Of a stretch of DNA of 64,000 bases, positions 62,011 through 64,000 are shown piece by piece (the stretch's first letter is position 1; every line of letters begins with the position of its first letter). The notes beneath the pieces are model-generated. The model made no database searches. It saw only the letters and a program-made list of their open reading frames with translations, and was not told where the DNA came from. The stretch is taken from positions 48,071,551-48,135,550 of the forward strand of contig OZ022260.1 of assembly GCA_963978905.1 (NCBI GenBank), written 5' to 3'. This DNA is from Trichostrongylus colubriformis. Taxonomy: Eukaryota; Nematoda; Chromadorea; Rhabditida; Trichostrongylidae. Both the position numbers and the translations under genes were made by a program.

Positions 62011-63673
62011 TCGCTAGTCCGATTTTTCGGAGAGCAAGGTTTATCTTCAGACGCGGTAATATAACAGCACAGTTAGACTATTCCTGAGCAAAAAAAAAAC
62101 AGAAATATTGCAACATCATCACAGATCTTCAGAACACCACCACGGCACTATTTCATATTTTGCCGATTCCAGCTTCAAATCATAGCCTGGGATAAGGGAA
62201 TCTCTGGAAATTCTTCGCAAGCTTGTGAGGGAAAAATCTCTCGACCTTCTCGTAAGCTAGTTAGTTCGTTCGTCATTACGTGATACATAGTAATCGAAAA
62301 CTGCCACCGTAGCATGTAAAGTACGTTGATGGGTGGCAACCCAGACGGACCACCACACTCGCTGATTGTACGAACCTTCAAACAGCCTCGCGAACCACCT
62401 CTAGTCTGAGCTAAATAACTACATTGTTATTTGTTTGAGTCACACGGCAGGTTTCGCCCAAGCACGAAGTGGCAAAAGATGAAACGGGACCCCACTACAT
62501 CCATTGGTTATAGCTGTAGTCGTAGGTTGGTGCGAGGCGGATCTGAGATGTACGACGGTCCCACGCAGCGCACAGCGCGCGCACATAGAAACGTGGTTAG
62601 TCGGAGGGTGCTGCGTAAGCTCGTGAGTGACACATGGAATGGGATACTCAGAAGTACCGGTGAGTTTTGAGCACATGTATGCGAAGACAGTTGGATTGCA
62701 AAAGCAATCAAGAAAGTGCGACCCACATCCATTCTCCCCTGTCCCACTCTGCTTCTCAGGTGCAGTATATCCCAGGTAGCAGGAATAAGCTCAATCTCAA
62801 CTATATGCCCGGTGAAACACCAATAACCTTCTGAGAACGTGCTTATGTAGCTGGAATCCGGCAAGCAAGCAGAACAAAGAGGAATGAAAGAGGGATTCCA
62901 GAAAAATTCGTCCTATTTCGAACGATCCAGTTCAGACCTCTTTGCCAGTTCATACACTATCACTACTATTCCATATTTTTAGTAAGAAAAACAGCTATGG
63001 CACCACCTCAGCAGGAATGCAAGACTAGTCAGAACCCCGGAAGGGCAAACAATTATGGTGCTTCTGGCCTTTCGGCGTGAATTTCATGGCAGCCACTCCC
63101 ATGAGCTCGTGCCTGCCTTGTATCAGTAAGTTTCCGTTCCCCTGTGTCGCACGGAGGCGTCGAAAAACTAGCTCTTGACCGTACCCACGTATTTCAGCGG
63201 ATCGGTAGCAACGATGAGTAGGATACTTCGTCGGTGAGACTCCATTTTCCACTAGGATAGGACAACGCACTTATCCTAGGCTTAGATCAAGTGCATCGAG
63301 CGAGAGTGTGGGTGGAGGTGGAGAGGTTGGCATGAGTTATCGGAAGTGTAGCACTCAATTATCCATCCGATACTTATTTATTGACTGATTAAAAAACACA
63401 ATATTGATTAAATGTTCCACTAAATATGGTTTCCCAGCCCCAAATAGTGCAACAGCAATCAACCGATCAACCCGTTTGAGTGGCTACCACTCCGTTGACA
63501 TCAATTCGCACGCACTTGAGCTCTTCTTCTTCTTCAGCATTCTTGGAAGCTACTGTGCAACATCCAGTCGACAACTGTGTATGTACAACTGCTATGGCTA
63601 AGAAAAACCAGAAATGAATGTACCCATCTTTTTTGATTGAAAGATTCCTTGCCCAAACAATGGATTTGCACGT
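62011..63673. other. Intergenic, nothing recognised
   Basis: Several short open frames on both strands, none with motifs or coherent splice sites. Confidence 0.45.
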
Positions 63674-63812
63674 ACAGTCCATTTCACAGCGCTAGATAAG
63701 GCGTGGCCTGAGTGACGAGAGTGAGTGTGTGGCGTGGTTAGAGAGTTTGATACATTCTCACCCAAGTCCTTAGGCCACGCCCTACCAAGCGCTCCGAAAT
63801 GGACTGTATTAC
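63674..63812. mobile_element. Hairpin MITE-G copy
   Basis: TACAGTCCATTTCACAGCGC at the left and GCGCTCCGAAATGGACTGTA at the right, so TA is part of the flank or end. The inner blocks AAGGCGTGGCCTGAGTGACG / GTCCTTAGGCCACGCCCTAC pair. Confidence 0.75.
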
Positions 63813-63839
63813 CTTTTGTGTCCGTATACACTTCCGATT

Positions 63840-63935
63840 AACAGGGTACATCGGAAGTCGAGGACTCCTCGATAAGGCATTATTTGACGGGTGGGATGGA
63901 AGTCGTAAACAGAGGTTAGCAGTGGTCCCAGATTA
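63840..63935. repeat. Repeat family H piece
   Basis: CAGGGTACATCGGAAGTCGA and GGGTGGGATGGAAGTCGTAA match the layout of 20540-20680. Confidence 0.4.
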
Positions 63936-64000
63936 GGAGATAGGCGTAAGGTGGCGTCAGCTGACCCGGTAATGTCAAAAAAATATAAATAAATTTGAGT

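Noticed and set aside
1..64000. CRISPR arrays, operon structure or bacterial mobile elements
   Set aside because: No regularly spaced direct repeats, no ribosome-binding sites, and all real genes are intron-rich and eukaryotic.

Overview
The window is nuclear DNA of a parasitic nematode, most likely a clade V hookworm of the Ancylostoma type. The evidence is short-intron gene structure with TTTCAG-type acceptors, a class IX myosin orthologous to C. elegans HUM-7, a worm-expanded CK1/TTBK-type kinase, an RTE-type LINE of the sort abundant in hookworms, and very many short inverted-repeat elements. There is no bacterial gene organisation. Species assignment is inference.

Layout. Positions 1252-14242 hold one large rearranged Ty3/Gypsy-like LTR retroelement bounded by a 4-bp GCGT target-site duplication. 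Its main part reads on the minus strand: 5' LTR, tRNA primer site, a 1351-codon Gag-Env-Pro ORF, truncated RT, an integrase scrap, the C-terminal half of an SF1 (UPF1-like) helicase, a polypurine tract and the 3' LTR. A second segment (integrase core and N-terminal helicase) lies in the opposite orientation at 1404-5732. Two features are unusual: a membrane-glycoprotein module fused between Gag and protease, and a helicase ORF between integrase and 3' LTR.

Positions 14518-22934 (plus strand) carry a casein-kinase-1/tau-tubulin-kinase-like gene of about 518 aa in ten exons. Its first intron is about 5 kb and filled with a LINE fragment and nested MITEs. Positions 22935-28777 are intergenic and repeat-rich. 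A compact 2.25-kb LTR element (28782-31032, TSD ACAG) contains only Gag-like ORF segments.

Positions 57558 down to 31216 (minus strand) carry a complete class IX unconventional myosin that I could thread through 45 exons. These sum to 5265 nt, a multiple of three including the stop. The order is RA domain, motor with the class IX loop-2 insert, IQ motifs, a C1 domain, a linker, a second C1 domain and RhoGAP. Its introns hold a deleted mariner, a probable Penelope-like relic and many MITEs/SINE-like repeats. Positions 57559-64000 are upstream repeat-rich DNA with one unrecognised coding-like stretch.

How the genes relate: the two host genes (cytoskeletal kinase; actin motor with a Rho-inactivating tail) are convergent neighbours, not an operon. 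Each has an LTR element close to one end, about 280 bp upstream of the kinase start and about 180 bp beyond the myosin stop, so element regulatory signals could affect either gene.
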